Shown here piece after piece: positions 5,640-7,209 of a stretch of DNA of 7,209 bases. Source of the stretch: Actinomycetota bacterium (lineage in GTDB: Bacteria > Actinomycetota > Actinomycetes > Actinomycetales > Microbacteriaceae); assembly GCA_016870695.1 (NCBI GenBank), contig VGAV01000114.1:1-7209 (forward strand), written 5' to 3'. The notes under the pieces are model-generated. The model saw only the letters and a list, made by a program, of their open reading frames with translations, had not been told where the DNA came from and ran no database searches. Both the position numbers and the translations under genes were made by a program. The first letter of the stretch is position 1, and every line of letters starts with the position of its first letter.

Positions 5640-5732
5640 GGCCGGTTCGGGGCGCCTGCCGCGGATCGGGGCGTGAGATGTGCAGTGGGGCGGACGTAGG
5701 TCGCCCCACTGCACGAATCGCGCCCCGAACCG
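5640..5732. repeat. Palindromic REP-like element, copy 2
   Basis: This 93 bp element is a direct copy of 4691-4784. It is the more perfect copy structurally. The outer arms 5642-5655 and 5720-5733 form an exact 14-bp inverted repeat (CCGGTTCGGGGCGC and its complement). The central arms 5680-5692 and 5702-5714 form an exact 13-bp inverted repeat (GTGCAGTGGGGCG) around the loop GACGTAGGT. It lies between two divergently transcribed genes, about 20 bases upstream of the kinase start and 38 bases upstream of the plus-strand membrane-protein start. It could therefore affect both promoters or insulate them. Confidence 0.9.
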
Positions 5733-5756
5733 GGGGCCGGCGCCGCCGCGGCGCGT

Positions 5757-5762
5757 GGGAGG
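5757..5762 (+). promoter_or_regulatory. Shine-Dalgarno site of the two-TM membrane protein gene
   Basis: GGGAGG lies 8 bases before the GTG at 5771 and decides this start over the open frame that extends upstream into repeat copy 2. The overlapping GAGGCT (5759-5764), 6 bases from the GTG, resembles a degraded leaderless -10, so a leaderless start is a weaker alternative. Confidence 0.65.
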
Positions 5763-5770
5763 CTGACGGC

Positions 5771-6373
5771 GTGAAACTGTATTCGGACTTCGCGCCGCGG
5801 CGGACGCGGCAGATCGTGGCGGACGTCGTCGCGGTCGCGCTGATCGCCGTGAGCGTCGCCATGGGCATCCTGGTGTTCTCCGTGGTGAACGAGCTCGCCC
5901 AGTTCGGCCGGCAGATGCAGGATGCCGGCGCCGGACTGCAGTCGTCGATGACCGACGTCGGGGGTCGGCTGGGTGGCATCCCTCTCATCGGCGAGAGCAT
6001 CCGCGACCCGTTCGACGCGGCGAGCAGCGCCGGAGAGACGCTGCAGTCCGCCGGTCAGACCGAGCAGGACCTCATCCTGCGGGCGGCGACCGCCCTCGGG
6101 ATCGGCGTCGCGGCCGTTCCGATCCTCATCCTGCTGCTCGTGTGGCTCCTCCCCCGCATCCGGTTCGCCACCCGCGCCACGCGCACGCGGCAGATGATCC
6201 GCGCCGGCCTCGACGTCGACCTGCTCGCGCTCCGCGCCCTCACGAACCAGAAGGTCGGAACGATCGCCCGGATCGACCCCGACCCGCTCGGCGCCTGGCG
6301 TCGGAGGGACCCCGAGGTCATGAGGCAGCTTGCGAACCTGGAGCTGAGGTCCATCGGCATCCGGGTCCCCTGA
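5771..6373 (+). CDS. Two-TM membrane protein, function unknown
   Basis: This 200-residue protein is of the kind annotated only as a hypothetical or transmembrane protein in actinobacteria. A short basic N-terminus (VKLYSDFAPRRTRQ) precedes TM1 at about 17-38. An extracytoplasmic loop of about 65 residues (39-103) follows; it is polar, rich in Gly/Ala/Ser/Gln and contains RLGGIPLIGESIRDPF at 66-81. TM2 is at about 104-128. A basic cytoplasmic tail (129-200) includes ALRALTNQK at 153-161 and a helix ending in LANLELRSIGIRVP. The topology is N-in/C-in with the loop outside. The GTG start is set by the ribosome site and because upstream residues would be encoded by repeat copy 2. It is divergent from the kinase gene and convergent with the hydrolase gene 15 bp downstream. 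No enzymatic motif is visible. One could guess a role in envelope assembly or sensing, but nothing in the sequence proves it. Confidence 0.85.
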   Translation: MKLYSDFAPRRTRQIVADVVAVALIAVSVAMGILVFSVVNELAQFGRQMQDAGAGLQSSMTDVGGRLGGIPLIGESIRDPFDAASSAGETLQSAGQTEQDLILRAATALGIGVAAVPILILLLVWLLPRIRFATRATRTRQMIRAGLDVDLLALRALTNQKVGTIARIDPDPLGAWRRRDPEVMRQLANLELRSIGIRVP

Positions 6374-6388
6374 CCGCACCGCGGCGGT

Positions 6389-7147
6389 TCATCGAGGCGG
6401 GTGCGCCGCGACGAAAGCCCGGATGCGCTCAGCCGTCTGCACCGGCGCGGTGAAGTGCGCGAGGTGCCGGTGACCGGGGATGGTCGCGATGTCGGCGTCA
6501 CGGGCGCGGGTGCGCAGAAGCGTCAGCCAGTCCTGGGAGGCGATGGGGTCGTCGCCGCCCCGCATGAGGAGGACGGGCGCGGTCACGTGCGCCACCCTGT
6601 CCTCGATCGGGTACCGCAGCATGTGTCGCGCCTGCCGGGCGTACCAGACCAGCCCGCAGCGGATGTAGTCACTGACGACGATGCCGAGCAGCCGGGGCGG
6701 CTCGAGCGCGGAGTCCCGCGCGAGGAGCAGCGCCTGGGTGATGGCCCCGCGGCGCCGGCTGTCGGCGACCGGACCGAGTGCCACGACCGCGCGGGCCAGA
6801 TCCGGGCGGCGGACGGTGAGTTCCACGACCCACTGCGACCCCATCGACTGCCCCACGAGCACCGCGTCGCGGACGCCGAGGTCGTCGAGCACACCACCGA
6901 GGGCGTCGGCCGTCTCGCGGATGCCCGGCGAGCGCTCGGGCGTGGGGACGCCGGCGAAGCCGGGCAGGTCCACCGAGTGCACCTCGGCATCTTTCGCCAG
7001 CTCGTCGTGCAGGCGCCGCAGATAGCGGTGCGACATCCCGATCCCGTGGACGAGCACATAGGCGGTCGCACCCGGCCGCCGGGTCGAGAAGGACTGGAAA
7101 GGGAGGCCGTTCACGCGGTGGGAACGGGGAGGGGGCGTGCGCGTCAC
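6389..7147 (-). CDS. Alpha/beta hydrolase fold protein
   Basis: This is a full-length (252-residue) single-domain alpha/beta hydrolase without signal peptide, so probably cytosolic. Motifs in order, numbered from the start at 7147, are: oxyanion HGIG at 34-37 after strand YVLV; DLPGFAG at about 60-66; nucleophile elbow GQSMG with Ser101 at 99-103; the acid in MRGGDDP (Asp199 or Asp200); and the catalytic His in the HRHLAHFTAP region, best fit His228 by spacing to the following Pro. The family includes esterases, lipases, C-C hydrolases and haloperoxidases, and the substrate cannot be assigned. A GTG at 7156 in the same frame would add three residues, but it falls inside the likely -10 element (7155-7160) and lacks a ribosome site, so the GTG at 7147, suited to a leaderless mRNA, is preferred. 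It is convergent with the preceding membrane-protein gene, with no strong terminator in the 15 bp between them. Confidence 0.9.
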   Translation of the reverse strand: MTRTPPPRSHRVNGLPFQSFSTRRPGATAYVLVHGIGMSHRYLRRLHDELAKDAEVHSVDLPGFAGVPTPERSPGIRETADALGGVLDDLGVRDAVLVGQSMGSQWVVELTVRRPDLARAVVALGPVADSRRRGAITQALLLARDSALEPPRLLGIVVSDYIRCGLVWYARQARHMLRYPIEDRVAHVTAPVLLMRGGDDPIASQDWLTLLRTRARDADIATIPGHRHLAHFTAPVQTAERIRAFVAAHPPR

Positions 7148-7154
7148 GTGCGCC

Positions 7155-7160
7155 ACCGTA
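7155..7160 (-). promoter_or_regulatory. Leaderless-type -10 element of the hydrolase gene
   Basis: On the minus strand TACGGT fits the TANNNT -10 pattern and sits 7 bases before the GTG at 7147, so transcription would begin at or one base before the start codon. There is no Shine-Dalgarno upstream of either candidate GTG. The bases 7161-7209 beyond it show no clear -35 box and no gene. Confidence 0.4.
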
Positions 7161-7209
7161 GGCGTGACGAGCGGGTGGGCGGTTGAGGGTTGCGGTGGTG
7201 AGGGCCCGA

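Noticed and set aside
5199..5714. Minus-strand open frame starting in repeat copy 2 and overlapping the kinase
   Set aside because: It is out of frame with the kinase, has no motif, and its N-terminus is just translated repeat sequence.
4691..5732. Composite transposon or MITE pair
   Set aside because: No transposase, no obvious target-site duplication at either copy, and direct orientation of the copies; a REP-like repeat fits better.
5678..5770. Earlier ATG for the two-TM membrane protein
   Set aside because: It would start inside repeat copy 2 and add 31 basic residues encoded by the palindrome; a ribosome site precedes the GTG at 5771.
6401..7186. 261-codon plus-strand open frame
   Set aside because: It is antisense to the alpha/beta hydrolase, whose catalytic motifs identify the coding strand.

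Overview
This is a GC-rich (roughly 70% or more) chromosomal segment from an actinobacterium. The overlapping ATGA gene junctions, frequent GTG starts, leaderless-type promoters and overall protein style suggest Microbacteriaceae, possibly Microbacterium; that placement is an inference from style, not from a marker gene. No rRNA, tRNA, CRISPR array, transposase or integrase is visible.

Bases 1-4680 hold a compact plus-strand operon of five genes, the first cut by the left edge. They encode the C-terminal part of a phosphodiester glycosidase (NAGPA family), a GT2 glycosyltransferase fused to a GtrA membrane domain, a DUF4956 membrane protein, a VTC/CYTH-type polyphosphate polymerase domain protein, and a lipoprotein with a Cthe_2159-like carbohydrate-binding beta-helix. 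Gaps are 3 bp or genes overlap by 4, 4 and 16 bp, so the five are probably co-transcribed. Together they look like a cell-envelope system: prenyl-linked sugar transfer and flipping, a membrane-associated polyphosphate-type polymerase with its membrane partner, an exported polysaccharide-binding lipoprotein, and an enzyme acting on sugar phosphodiesters. The product of such a cluster is not established to my knowledge, and it is the best candidate here for an under-described system.

Bases 4691-5732 form a separate module. Two minus-strand, translationally coupled genes encode a small P-loop nucleotide kinase and a 3-TM membrane protein with a CSSSC loop. They are bracketed by two direct copies (about 93% identical) of a 93-94 bp, highly palindromic, REP-like element. 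Copy 1 fills the convergent gap after the lipoprotein gene. Copy 2 lies between the divergent starts of the kinase gene and the next plus-strand gene.

Bases 5771-7147 hold a plus-strand gene for a two-TM membrane protein of unknown function and a convergent minus-strand alpha/beta hydrolase gene, 15 bp apart. Bases 7161-7209, upstream of the hydrolase promoter, show no gene. No gene-free stretch exceeds about 150 bp.
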